This document shows positions 1-5,332 of a stretch of 5,332 nucleotides of DNA, one piece after another (within the stretch, counting starts at the first letter, position 1; the number at the start of each line of letters is the position of its first letter). The notes beneath the pieces were generated by a model. That model was not told the origin of the DNA and did not search any database. It saw nothing but the letters and a program-made list of their open reading frames with translations. Where the stretch lies: positions 1-5,332 of the forward strand of contig QBLP01000143.1 in the NCBI GenBank assembly GCA_003070825.1, written 5' to 3'. Source of the stretch: Halanaerobium sp. (GTDB lineage Bacteria; Bacillota; Halanaerobiia; Halanaerobiales; Halanaerobiaceae). The position numbers were made by a program, and so were the translations under genes.

Positions 1-386
1 TCATTGTACTGAGCAAAAATCTCCCCCAGTGAGCTGCTTTTTTTACTGCTGAGTTCTTTTTGATCAAGATTATCGTTTATTTGTTTATCTTTTTTATTTT
101 TAGCATTATCTCTTCTTGAATTTGTTCTCGATCTCTTTAAAATTCTATCCTTACTTTCAGCCAGGGATTTCTTTTCAGCTTCAGCTATTCTATTTTCTAG
201 CTCATTCTGATCAAAATTTTCTTCAGCTTGAGAGCCTTTCTTTTTAATTTCTTCACCAGCCTGATCAATTGTCAGATCAAAGTTTTTTCTGACAAAATCA
301 AACCCCCTTTTGAAAAATGCTAATATCTGAAAAATAATGAAAAAGAATATTATTAATGTAGGAAGTACAAAAATAAGATCTTCCAT
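1..386 (-). CDS. Unrecognised membrane-anchored charged protein, 3' end cut by window edge
   Basis: An open frame starts at ATG 384-386 and stays open for 128 codons to the left edge, so the C-terminus is missing. A strong GGAGGTG lies a few bases ahead of the start. The protein begins MEDLIFVLPTLIIFFF: residues about 4-25 form one hydrophobic helix, followed at once by Lys-Arg (FFKRG). By the positive-inside rule this suggests a single anchor with the long tail in the cytoplasm. Residues about 30-115 are very rich in Lys, Glu, Asp, Asn, Gln and Ser, with Ala/Glu/Lys stretches (for example ELENRIAEAEKKSLAESK) that could form a coiled coil. A less charged segment, SSLGEIFAQYN, ends the visible part. 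The gene begins 34 bp after floA and is probably co-transcribed with nfeD-floA. Its position resembles that of yqfB in Bacillus, but I see no similarity that would justify that name. Its function is unknown. It is likely a real gene given the ribosome binding site, the clean frame and the membrane-protein composition. Confidence 0.8.
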   Translation of the reverse strand, partial: MEDLIFVLPTLIIFFFIIFQILAFFKRGFDFVRKNFDLTIDQAGEEIKKKGSQAEENFDQNELENRIAEAEKKSLAESKDRILKRSRTNSRRDNAKNKKDKQINDNLDQKELSSKKSSSLGEIFAQYN

Positions 387-390
387 ATTT

Positions 391-397
391 CACCTCC
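391..397 (-). promoter_or_regulatory. Ribosome binding site of the unknown membrane protein gene
   Basis: GGAGGTG on the minus strand lies four bases before ATG 384-386, with six bases between the GGAGG core and the ATG. It matches the 16S anti-Shine-Dalgarno sequence closely, which fixes the start of the partial gene and supports its being translated. Confidence 0.8.
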
Positions 398-420
398 AGC
401 ATCGATGACAGTTTAAACAA

Positions 421-1407
421 TTAATTTTCATTCTGCTTATCTTTTTCATTTTCTGAAGTTTCGGAAATACTGGTTCTCATTTTTGTATCTGATTCCACAT
501 TTTTAAGATTCATATAATCCATTACTCCCAGATTACCCTTTTTAAGAGCTTCGGACATTGCCAGTGGAACTTCTGCTTCGGCTTCAACAACTTTAGCCCG
601 CATTTCCTGGACTCTAGCTTTCATTTCCTGTTCTTCAGCTACTGCCATTGCTCTTCTTTCTTCAGCTTTAGCCTGAGCGATTTCTTTATCTGCTTCTGCC
701 TGATCTGTCTGCAGCTGGGCACCAATGTTTTTACCAACATCAACATCAGCAATATCAATAGATAAAATTTCAAAAGCTGTTCCGGAATCAAGACCTTTAT
801 CTAAAACAGTTTTAGAAATTGAATCCGGATTTTCCAGTACTTTTTTATGTGACTCTGCAGAACCGACTGTAGTAACAATACCTTCACCAACTCGGGCCAG
901 CACAGTTTCTTCTCCAGCTCCACCTACAAGACGATCTATATTTGCTCTAACTGTTACTCTAGCAGTTGCCATCACCTGAATACCGTCCATTGCTACCGCA
1001 GTGACAATTGGAGTCTGAATAACTTTTGGATTAACACTCATTTTAACTGCTTCTAAAACATCTCTTCCTGCCAGATCAATTGCTGCAGCTCTCTCAAATG
1101 TTAAGTCGATCTCTGCTCTTTGAGCAGCAATTAAAGCATCAACTACTCGGTCAACATTTCCTCCTGCCAGGTAATGAGCTTCCAGTTGATCACTGCTTAA
1201 ACCCTTACCTGCCTTATGGGATTTAATCATCGGTCCAACAATTGAAGAAGGCACTACTCTTCTTAAACGCATACCGATTAAATTGAAAAAGCCAACCTTA
1301 ACTCCGGCAGCCGTTGCCGAAATCCATAAGCCAATTGGGATAAAGTAGAAAAACAAAACAAAAAATAATATTAAAGCAACTAAAATCAAAATTGAAAATA
1401 TTTCCAT
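421..1407 (-). CDS. floA: FloA, flotillin-like membrane scaffold protein
   Basis: Bacterial flotillin of the FloA (formerly YqfA) family, 328 residues, close to the roughly 330 usual for the family. Known role: it forms mobile oligomeric patches at the inner face of the cytoplasmic membrane (functional membrane microdomains) and affects membrane fluidity, secretion and signalling proteins. In the sequence, residues about 4-30 are a long hydrophobic membrane-associated segment. The SPFH-type core follows (about 35-225) with family-typical blocks GVKVGFFNLIGMRLRRVVP, YLAGGNVDRVVDALIAAQRA, RVTVRANIDRLVGGAGEET and ILSIDIADVDVGKNIGA. An Ala/Glu/Lys/Arg-rich coiled coil (about 235-285, AKAEERRAMAVAEEQEMKAR and EMRAKVVEAEAEVPLA) is the flotillin oligomerisation region, and the tail contains GVMDYMN. 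The last 20 residues are polar and acidic and look poorly conserved. The start ATG lies 3 bp after the nfeD stop, so the two are surely one operon and probably translationally coupled. Identification is very secure. Confidence 0.97.
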   Translation of the reverse strand: MEIFSILILVALILFFVLFFYFIPIGLWISATAAGVKVGFFNLIGMRLRRVVPSSIVGPMIKSHKAGKGLSSDQLEAHYLAGGNVDRVVDALIAAQRAEIDLTFERAAAIDLAGRDVLEAVKMSVNPKVIQTPIVTAVAMDGIQVMATARVTVRANIDRLVGGAGEETVLARVGEGIVTTVGSAESHKKVLENPDSISKTVLDKGLDSGTAFEILSIDIADVDVGKNIGAQLQTDQAEADKEIAQAKAEERRAMAVAEEQEMKARVQEMRAKVVEAEAEVPLAMSEALKKGNLGVMDYMNLKNVESDTKMRTSISETSENEKDKQNEN

Positions 1408-1410
1408 TGT

Positions 1411-2691
1411 TTATTCCCCCTCTGATATTTCTCTAACAACAACTCTTGAGCCTGAAACAGAAATAACCTTTACTTTTTTATCTTTTTCTATAAAAGCACC
1501 TTCACTAACTGCGTCAATTCTTTTTCCATTAATCTCAATTGTACCTGCCGGACGCAGTTTGGAAAGAGTTTTCGCTTCCTGGTCTAAATAATCTTTTTTA
1601 GAGCTTGAAGAATAATAATTTTTAGAACTACTTTCTAAAGATATCCGCTTCCAAAAACGGCTGCTGCCGAACTTCTTAACCATAAATACTGCAATCACCA
1701 TTGTAAATAAAAATACTGCCAGCAGCACATTTATTGCAATTGTAGTATTGGGAAAAATAAAAAACAAGCTAACAAGAACTGCTGTAATCCCACTAATACC
1801 TGCAATTCCAAACCCGGGAATAATAAACACTTCTGCCAGAATTAAAATCACACCAATGATAAAGAGTACTACAATTCCAGTTCCAATGGCTCCAGTAAAA
1901 ATATGACTGGCAAAAAATATCAGTAAGGCTATAATTCCAACAGTTCCTCCCAGAGCAAAGCCGGGAGTCAGCGCTTCAAAAATCAGAGCTGAAAAGGCAA
2001 TAATTAAAACCAGAGAACTGATATAAGGGTTGCTAATAATACCCATAATTTTTTCTAAATTGGTTTTTTCTACTGTCCTAATTTCATTTAAATCAACTTC
2101 TCTAATAGCTGCTACATCAGCAAGACTTGAAGCCTTAAAATCTGCCATCTGATATTCCAGCGCCTCTGCTGCAGTCAGAGTTAAAAGTTTATCTTTTGCT
2201 ATCAGACCTTCAATTTCTATTGCAGCATCAACCATTGCCTCTGCAATTTGAGGATTTTTGTTTCTTCTCTCTGCTGTAGCTGCAAATTCTTTTCTTAAAG
2301 CAGAAATATATTTCTCTTCATTAGGCCTTGTCTCAGCAGCTCCAATACTCGCTGAAGGAGAAATGTATAACTCTTCCCCTGCCAGAGCTATTAAGGCTGC
2401 AGCAGACCAGGCTCTGCCGCTGACAAAAGTAATTACCTCTACTTCTGAGTCTAAAATTCTATCTCTTATTTTTAAAGCAGGGTCTACATAGCCTCCAAGA
2501 GAGCTGATTTCTATAATCACAAAATCTACCCCTGCTGCTTCAGCCTGGCTCAGATTTTTATCTATAAAAGCATATTCTGCACTGTTAATTTCTCCATCAA
2601 GTCGGATATGCATTACTTCTGCTTCTGCAGCAGAGCTATAAAAAGTAAAAGTTAACATTAATATTAAAAAAATTAAAATTTTTCTTCTCAT
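1411..2691 (-). CDS. nfeD: Long-form NfeD, membrane serine-protease-like partner of flotillin
   Basis: NfeD of the long type (426 residues), known to be genetically paired with flotillins/stomatins. In archaeal homologues the N-terminal domain is a Ser/Lys protease that cleaves a stomatin tail. In order: signal peptide (about 1-24, basic MRRK, hydrophobic core, likely cleavage near SSAAEA); ClpP/SppA-like domain (about 25-200) with SLGGYVDPALKI (64-75), GRAWSAAALIALA (92-104) containing the probable nucleophile Ser96, SIGAAETRP, and Lys127 at the position expected for the catalytic base; membrane domain (about 215-338) of roughly four to five hydrophobic segments with FEALTPGFALGG and IIPGFGIAG turns; a Ser/Tyr/Lys-rich linker (about 351-370); and a C-terminal OB-fold (about 378-424, GTIEINGKRIDAVSEG, VKVISVSGSRVVV). 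The glycine turns differ from the usual TPGG and SAGA forms, so activity should not be assumed. Start ATG 2689-2691 is supported by GGAGG at 2699-2703. The gene is followed after 3 bp by floA. Family identity is secure. Confidence 0.95.
   Translation of the reverse strand: MRRKILIFLILMLTFTFYSSAAEAEVMHIRLDGEINSAEYAFIDKNLSQAEAAGVDFVIIEISSLGGYVDPALKIRDRILDSEVEVITFVSGRAWSAAALIALAGEELYISPSASIGAAETRPNEEKYISALRKEFAATAERRNKNPQIAEAMVDAAIEIEGLIAKDKLLTLTAAEALEYQMADFKASSLADVAAIREVDLNEIRTVEKTNLEKIMGIISNPYISSLVLIIAFSALIFEALTPGFALGGTVGIIALLIFFASHIFTGAIGTGIVVLFIIGVILILAEVFIIPGFGIAGISGITAVLVSLFFIFPNTTIAINVLLAVFLFTMVIAVFMVKKFGSSRFWKRISLESSSKNYYSSSSKKDYLDQEAKTLSKLRPAGTIEINGKRIDAVSEGAFIEKDKKVKVISVSGSRVVVREISEGE
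1416..1422 (-). promoter_or_regulatory. floA ribosome binding site inside the nfeD 3' end
   Basis: GAGGGGG on the minus strand overlaps the last nfeD codons and lies eight bases before the floA ATG (1405-1407). The site is read through by ribosomes finishing nfeD, which suggests that FloA synthesis is coupled to NfeD synthesis. Confidence 0.75.
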
Positions 2692-2698
2692 AATTGAA

Positions 2699-2703
2699 CC
2701 TCC
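2699..2703 (-). promoter_or_regulatory. nfeD ribosome binding site
   Basis: GGAGG lies seven bases ahead of ATG 2689-2691, which fixes the start at MRRK and gives a proper signal peptide. It begins only 13 bases after the terminator-like palindrome. A TATACT lies immediately upstream (about 2704-2709), but it has no convincing -35 element, so I do not call a promoter. Confidence 0.75.
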
Positions 2704-2716
2704 AGTATAGAGGAAT

Positions 2717-2740
2717 AAAGAAGGGGAATTCCCCTTCTTT
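2717..2740 (-). terminator. Perfect palindrome, probable rho-independent terminator after yqeY
   Basis: A 24-bp perfect inverted repeat centred between 2728 and 2729, with arms AAAGAAGGGG and CCCCTTCTTT around a central AATT. As RNA it gives a GC-cored hairpin with a four-base loop. It lies 23 bp beyond the yqeY stop. On the minus strand the 3' arm itself ends in TTCTTT and is followed by ATTCC, so the U-tract is short. On the plus strand the following bases (TAAATTCTATTTT) are also only partly T-rich. It most likely ends or weakens transcription of the rsmE-yqeY unit before nfeD. Because it is fully symmetric it could also act in both directions or be a protein-binding operator. Confidence 0.65.
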
Positions 2741-2763
2741 TAAATTCTATTTTAATTTGATAT

Positions 2764-3213
2764 TTAGCTGCTCAATTTTTCTTTAACTTTTTCACTGACC
2801 ATTGAGCCGTCAGCTCTACCTTTTATTTTAGGCATGATTGCCCCCATTACCTGACCCATATCAGACATATTCTCTGCTCCTGTTTCGGAAATAACTTCTT
2901 CTACAAGCTGGTCAATTTCTTCTTCTGACATCTGTTCAGGTAAATATTCCTGGAGAATCTCAATTTCTTGATGCAGTTTTTTCATAACATCATCTTTCCC
3001 TGACTTTTCAAAATCAGCAAGTGAATCTTTGATTTGTTTAACCTGCTTTGCAATCACAGCTGTTACACCCTGATCATCTAATTCCTCACCAGTTTCAATC
3101 TCCTTATTTTTTATTTCTGACCTGGTCATTCTAATTACAGAAAGTCTGGCCTTATTCTTTTCCTTCATTGCTTTTTTCATATCTTCCAATAGTTGTTCTT
3201 TTAATTCACTCAT
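2764..3213 (-). CDS. yqeY: YqeY family (GatB/YqeY tail domain) protein
   Basis: A 149-residue all-helical protein of the YqeY/GatB-YqeY family. The domain resembles the tRNA-binding tail of GatB, the amidotransferase subunit that converts Glu-tRNA(Gln) to Gln-tRNA(Gln). Stand-alone YqeY proteins are cytoplasmic and their exact role is unsettled, with a link to tRNA amidation inferred from the shared fold. Diagnostic blocks are LLEDMKKAMKEKNKARLSVIRM (residues 8-29; N-terminal helix), EIEILQEYLPEQMSEEEI (83-100) and DMGQVMGAIMPKIKGRADGS (118-137), the last being the strongest family signature. Length is normal for the family (about 148). Start ATG 3211-3213 follows GGAGA at 3221-3225. The gene sits 56 bp after the HIT gene with no room for rpsU, which often lies here in relatives. 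A terminator-like palindrome follows. Family identity is secure; cellular role is not. Confidence 0.95.
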   Translation of the reverse strand: MSELKEQLLEDMKKAMKEKNKARLSVIRMTRSEIKNKEIETGEELDDQGVTAVIAKQVKQIKDSLADFEKSGKDDVMKKLHQEIEILQEYLPEQMSEEEIDQLVEEVISETGAENMSDMGQVMGAIMPKIKGRADGSMVSEKVKEKLSS

Positions 3214-3269
3214 TTTAACATCTCCAATCTATTTTGCAGTTAAGCGGTTATATTTTTTAAAACACATTT

Positions 3270-3614
3270 TTAACCTGGAGGCCACTGCAGTTCACGACCA
3301 CCTAATAAATGAAAGTGAATATGATAAACAGTCTGGCCACCTTCATCTCCACAATTACTAACCAGTCTGTAACCTGAATCAGCAATTTCATTTTCTGCTG
3401 CCATTTTTTTAGCTACTTGATAAACATGACCAATTAAATCATTTTCGCTTGTCTCTAAATGGTTTAAATCAGCTATATGTTTTTTGGGAACAATTAATAA
3501 ATGAACAGGTGCCTGAGGATTAATATCTTCAAAAACTACTACCCGATCATCTTCATAAACAAAATCAGTATCCATCTCACCTGAAGAAATCTTACAAAAC
3601 AAACAATCTGCCAA
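3270..3614 (-). CDS. hinT: HIT-family (HinT-like) purine nucleoside phosphoramidase
   Basis: A 114-residue histidine-triad protein of the Hint branch. Family members hydrolyse AMP-linked phosphoramidates such as adenosine 5'-phosphoramidate and aminoacyl-adenylate adducts in the cytoplasm, usually as homodimers. The triad is HIHFHLLGG (residues 98-106), with His100, the middle one, as the expected nucleophile. CLFCKI (Cys4, Cys7), together with His46 in IVPKKHIADL and His98, matches the zinc site seen in some bacterial HIT proteins. FEDINPQAPVHLLIVPKKH and NCGDEGGQTVYHIHFH are typical Hint blocks, and the protein ends LQWPPG as many bacterial HinT proteins do, so it is complete. The start codon is TTG (3612-3614), chosen because GGAGGG stands seven bases before it and the protein then begins directly at the conserved CLFC. 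It lies between mtaB and yqeY, a conserved position in Firmicutes. The exact natural substrate cannot be read from sequence. Confidence 0.96.
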   Translation of the reverse strand: MADCLFCKISSGEMDTDFVYEDDRVVVFEDINPQAPVHLLIVPKKHIADLNHLETSENDLIGHVYQVAKKMAAENEIADSGYRLVSNCGDEGGQTVYHIHFHLLGGRELQWPPG

Positions 3615-3621
3615 GAAAAAT

Positions 3622-3627
3622 CCCTCC
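3622..3627 (-). promoter_or_regulatory. Ribosome binding site fixing the TTG start of hinT
   Basis: GGAGGG on the minus strand is seven bases before TTG 3612-3614. No in-frame ATG lies between it and the conserved CLFC motif, so TTG is the only sensible start. Confidence 0.8.
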
Positions 3628-3648
3628 TTTTATTTTTTCTAATTTCAA

Positions 3649-3679
3649 TTCTAAAAGAATATCTCAGATTTTTTTAGAA
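3649..3679 (-). repeat. AT-rich inverted repeat in the mtaB-hinT spacer
   Basis: Arms TTCTAAAA and TTTTAGAA (8 bp, perfect) flank a 15-base loop that contains ATCT-C-AGAT. It lies within the 109-bp gap between the mtaB stop and the hinT start. On the minus strand it is followed by TTGAAATT rather than a run of T, so it is not a standard terminator. The AT-rich stem would be weak. It could be chance, an mRNA processing structure, or part of an unrecognised promoter region for hinT. Confidence 0.3.
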
Positions 3680-3723
3680 AAAGTGACTATTAACTATATT
3701 CGCTTAAAAGAATAATATTCCTG

Positions 3724-5034
3724 CTAATCTATTATTTTTCCCAGGATATGATGAGAATCAAAAGACTCTTCCAGCCTAACTTCAACCAGCTCATTTTTTA
3801 ATTCATCAGGTCCATCAACTAAAACCTTCAGATAGTTATCAGTATATCCTGTTAATAAATCAGTCTGATGATCTCTTACCTCTTCTATTAGGACCTCTCT
3901 TTTTTCTCCTAAAAATTCTTTTTGATAATCGAGCATTAAAGCTTCATTAATTAATCTTAATTTTCTACTGTACTCAGTCACAATATTCCCATTCAACTGA
4001 TCCATTTCTGCTGCAGGTGTACCTTCTCTGGCTGAATAAGGAAAAACATGTACTTTAGCAAAATTAATCTCCTTTACTACTTCAACAGTTTGAGCAAATG
4101 TTTCTTCTGTTTCACCGGGGAAACCAACTATTACATCTGTAGTTAATGCCAGATCGGGTATTCGTTTTCTGAGTTCAGCCACAGTTTCTTTAAACTCTGC
4201 AACAGTATAGGGGCGCTGCATGGCATCCAGAATTTGATCACTACCACTCTGCAGCGGAAGGTGTAAATGGGGACAGAATATATCTTCATCTGCAATTAAA
4301 TCCATCATTCCCTGGTCAATTTCGGTACCTTCAATTGAGCTTAAACGAACTCTTTTTAAACTTTCAATTTCAGATAGGCTCTGCATTAATTCTGTTAAGG
4401 CTTTAGAATCACCATTTTCACTACCATAAGCCCCCAGATGGGTTCCGGTTAATATAATCTCTTTTACTCCCTGCTGAGAGAGCTTTCTGATTTCTGCAAC
4501 CACATCTTCTTTTTTGCGGCTGCGGACAGGTCCTCTCGCATAAGGGATAATACAGTAGCTGCAAAACTGATTGCAGCCATCTTCAATTTTAACGTTAGCT
4601 CTGGTGGTGTTAGAAAGCCGCTTTAAGTTTAATTTCTCATAGTCCTTAAGTTCTTTATATTTTTTTATTTCAGCATCTACATCTCTACCGGCCAGCATCT
4701 CTTCTGCTTTGTCCAATATTTTTCCCTTATTATTGCTGCCCATTACAAAATCAATTTCTTCAATCTCACTTACTTCATCCGGAAAGGCCTGAGTATAGCA
4801 GCCTACAATTGCCACCAGACTATCTGGAGATCTTCTTTTAGCTCGCCTTGCAATCTGCCTTGTTTTGCGAGCAGCCTCATTAGTTACAGTACAGCTGTTA
4901 ACTATATACACATCTGCCATTTCGGAAAAATCTACAATCTGATAGCCATTATCTAAAAATATATCAATTACAGCTTCAGTTTCATACTGATTCACTTTAC
5001 AACCCAGGGTATAAAAAGCTGCCTTTTTAATCAT
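3724..5034 (-). CDS. mtaB: MtaB, tRNA N6-threonylcarbamoyladenosine (t6A37) methylthiotransferase
   Basis: A radical-SAM enzyme of the MiaB/MtaB/RimO methylthiotransferase family, 436 residues (normal length). MtaB converts t6A at position 37 of ANN-decoding tRNAs to ms2t6A, which improves codon-anticodon pairing. The N-terminal UPF0004 domain (about 3-120) carries the three auxiliary-cluster cysteines: Cys12 in TLGCKVNQYE, Cys48 in VNSCTVTNEA and Cys79 in IVGCYTQ. The radical-SAM motif CNQFCSYCIIPYARG gives Cys154, Cys158 and Cys161. Further family blocks are LTGTHLGAYG, LRVSSIEG-like RVRLSSIEGTEI, HLHLPLQSGSDQIL, TTDVIVGFPGET and HVFPYSAREGTPA. A TRAM RNA-binding domain closes the protein (about 375-434). 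GCKVNQYE and the LGAYG block favour MtaB over MiaB or RimO. All six cluster cysteines are present, so it should be active. Start ATG 5032-5034 is 2 bp after the rsmE stop with a modest GGTGA (5041-5045) inside the rsmE end, implying coupled expression. Stop is TAG. Confidence 0.97.
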   Translation of the reverse strand: MIKKAAFYTLGCKVNQYETEAVIDIFLDNGYQIVDFSEMADVYIVNSCTVTNEAARKTRQIARRAKRRSPDSLVAIVGCYTQAFPDEVSEIEEIDFVMGSNNKGKILDKAEEMLAGRDVDAEIKKYKELKDYEKLNLKRLSNTTRANVKIEDGCNQFCSYCIIPYARGPVRSRKKEDVVAEIRKLSQQGVKEIILTGTHLGAYGSENGDSKALTELMQSLSEIESLKRVRLSSIEGTEIDQGMMDLIADEDIFCPHLHLPLQSGSDQILDAMQRPYTVAEFKETVAELRKRIPDLALTTDVIVGFPGETEETFAQTVEVVKEINFAKVHVFPYSAREGTPAAEMDQLNGNIVTEYSRKLRLINEALMLDYQKEFLGEKREVLIEEVRDHQTDLLTGYTDNYLKVLVDGPDELKNELVEVRLEESFDSHHILGKIID

Positions 5035-5036
5035 TT

Positions 5037-5332
5037 TTAATCACCAAGTTCACCTTTCTCATATAAAATTGCTGTTAAAGCAGTAATTCCTGCTGTTTCT
5101 GTTCTTAATATTCTTGGTCCCAGGCTAATAATTTCTGCTTTTAGCTCAGTTTTGAATTTCTCAACTTCTGCTTCCGAAAAGCCACCTTCCGGACCAATAA
5201 TCACCAGAATATTTGCTTCCTGATTAACTGGATTATCCCTAAAAAAATTCTTAATTGAATAACTTTTTTCATCTTCCCATAAGATTAAAACATAGTCAAA
5301 TTTATCCTTTAAATTTTTAAGATTATCTGAAC
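5037..5332 (-). CDS. rsmE: RsmE, 16S rRNA m3U1498 methyltransferase (C-terminal part)
   Basis: The last 98 codons of a gene that enters from the right edge; its 5' part lies outside the window. RsmE methylates N3 of U1498 in 16S rRNA, in the decoding region of the 30S subunit, using S-adenosylmethionine. The visible part is the SPOUT methyltransferase C-terminal half: ILVIIGPEGGFSEAEVEKF holds the SAM-binding GPEGGF motif, and ISLGPRILRTETAGITAL is the characteristic trefoil-knot region (LGxRILRxETA). The protein ends ILYEKGELGD before TAA at 5037-5039. In Firmicutes this gene usually follows prmA and dnaJ, which would be expected beyond the right edge. It is closely linked to mtaB (2 bp), so both form one transcription unit. 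Identification is secure despite truncation by the window. Confidence 0.95.
   Translation of the reverse strand, partial: SDNLKNLKDKFDYVLILWEDEKSYSIKNFFRDNPVNQEANILVIIGPEGGFSEAEVEKFKTELKAEIISLGPRILRTETAGITALTAILYEKGELGD

Noticed and set aside
235..285. Repeated GATC-containing patches in the partial gene
   Set aside because: They fall in Asp and Ile codons of the open frame and show no regular spacing or extended repeat unit, so no iteron or origin-like structure is supported.
725..979. 84-codon open frame on the plus strand inside floA
   Set aside because: It lies fully antisense to the strongly conserved floA coding region, has no convincing ribosome binding site, and its Ser/Thr/Pro-rich product looks like the reverse reading of the flotillin sequence.
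2258..2491. 77-codon open frame on the plus strand inside nfeD
   Set aside because: It is antisense to the conserved protease-like domain of nfeD; its composition mirrors the Ala/Glu-rich codons of the real gene and there is no support for translation.
2741..2800. Possible nfeD promoter (TTGAGC with TAGAAT) near the yqeY end
   Set aside because: The spacing is about 20 bp, too long for a standard sigma-A promoter, and it would place the terminator-like palindrome inside the leader.
3214..3269. Possible promoter for yqeY (TATAAC-like -10 in the hinT-yqeY gap)
   Set aside because: No acceptable -35 hexamer lies at 16-18 bp spacing; in DNA this AT-rich such a hexamer is expected by chance.
1..5332. 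Search for CRISPR arrays, tRNA or rRNA genes, insertion sequences and attachment sites
   Set aside because: No regularly spaced repeats, no tRNA-like sequence, no transposase or integrase frame and no paired terminal repeats are visible; the window is almost fully covered by conserved housekeeping genes.

Overview
This window is a compact, AT-rich segment in which every recognisable gene lies on the minus strand, so it reads from the right edge to the left. The gene set and order (rsmE - mtaB - HIT protein - yqeY - long nfeD - floA) are typical of the conserved neighbourhood downstream of dnaK-dnaJ-prmA in Bacillota (Firmicutes). Together with the low GC content and strong GGAGG-type ribosome binding sites, this points to a low-GC Firmicute. 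An anaerobic clostridia-like or Halanaerobiales lineage is plausible, but the sequence alone does not prove it.

Right part (5332 to 3724): the C-terminal end of the 16S rRNA methyltransferase RsmE, cut by the window edge, is followed after 2 bp by a complete mtaB, which encodes the radical-SAM tRNA methylthiotransferase. These are two RNA-modification enzymes in one transcription unit. Middle (3614 to 2764): after a 109-bp spacer comes a HIT-family nucleotide hydrolase that starts with TTG, then, after 56 bp, a YqeY/GatB-tail protein. The rpsU gene (ribosomal protein S21), often found between these two in related genomes, is absent. A 24-bp perfect palindrome after yqeY is probably a transcription terminator.

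Left part (2691 to 1): a membrane module made of the long form of NfeD (signal peptide, ClpP/SppA-like domain, membrane segments, OB-fold tail) and, 3 bp later, FloA, the bacterial flotillin. NfeD and flotillin genes commonly pair and act together at the membrane in detergent-resistant microdomains. Behind floA, with its own strong ribosome binding site, is an unrecognised gene that runs off the left edge. It encodes an N-terminal membrane anchor followed by a highly charged, probably cytoplasmic tail.

Most of the window is ordinary conserved chromosome. I see no mobile element, CRISPR array, RNA gene or clear new defence or metabolic system. The points most worth a second look are the unknown membrane-anchored protein next to floA, the altered active-site surroundings in NfeD, the missing rpsU, and the palindrome placed just ahead of nfeD.
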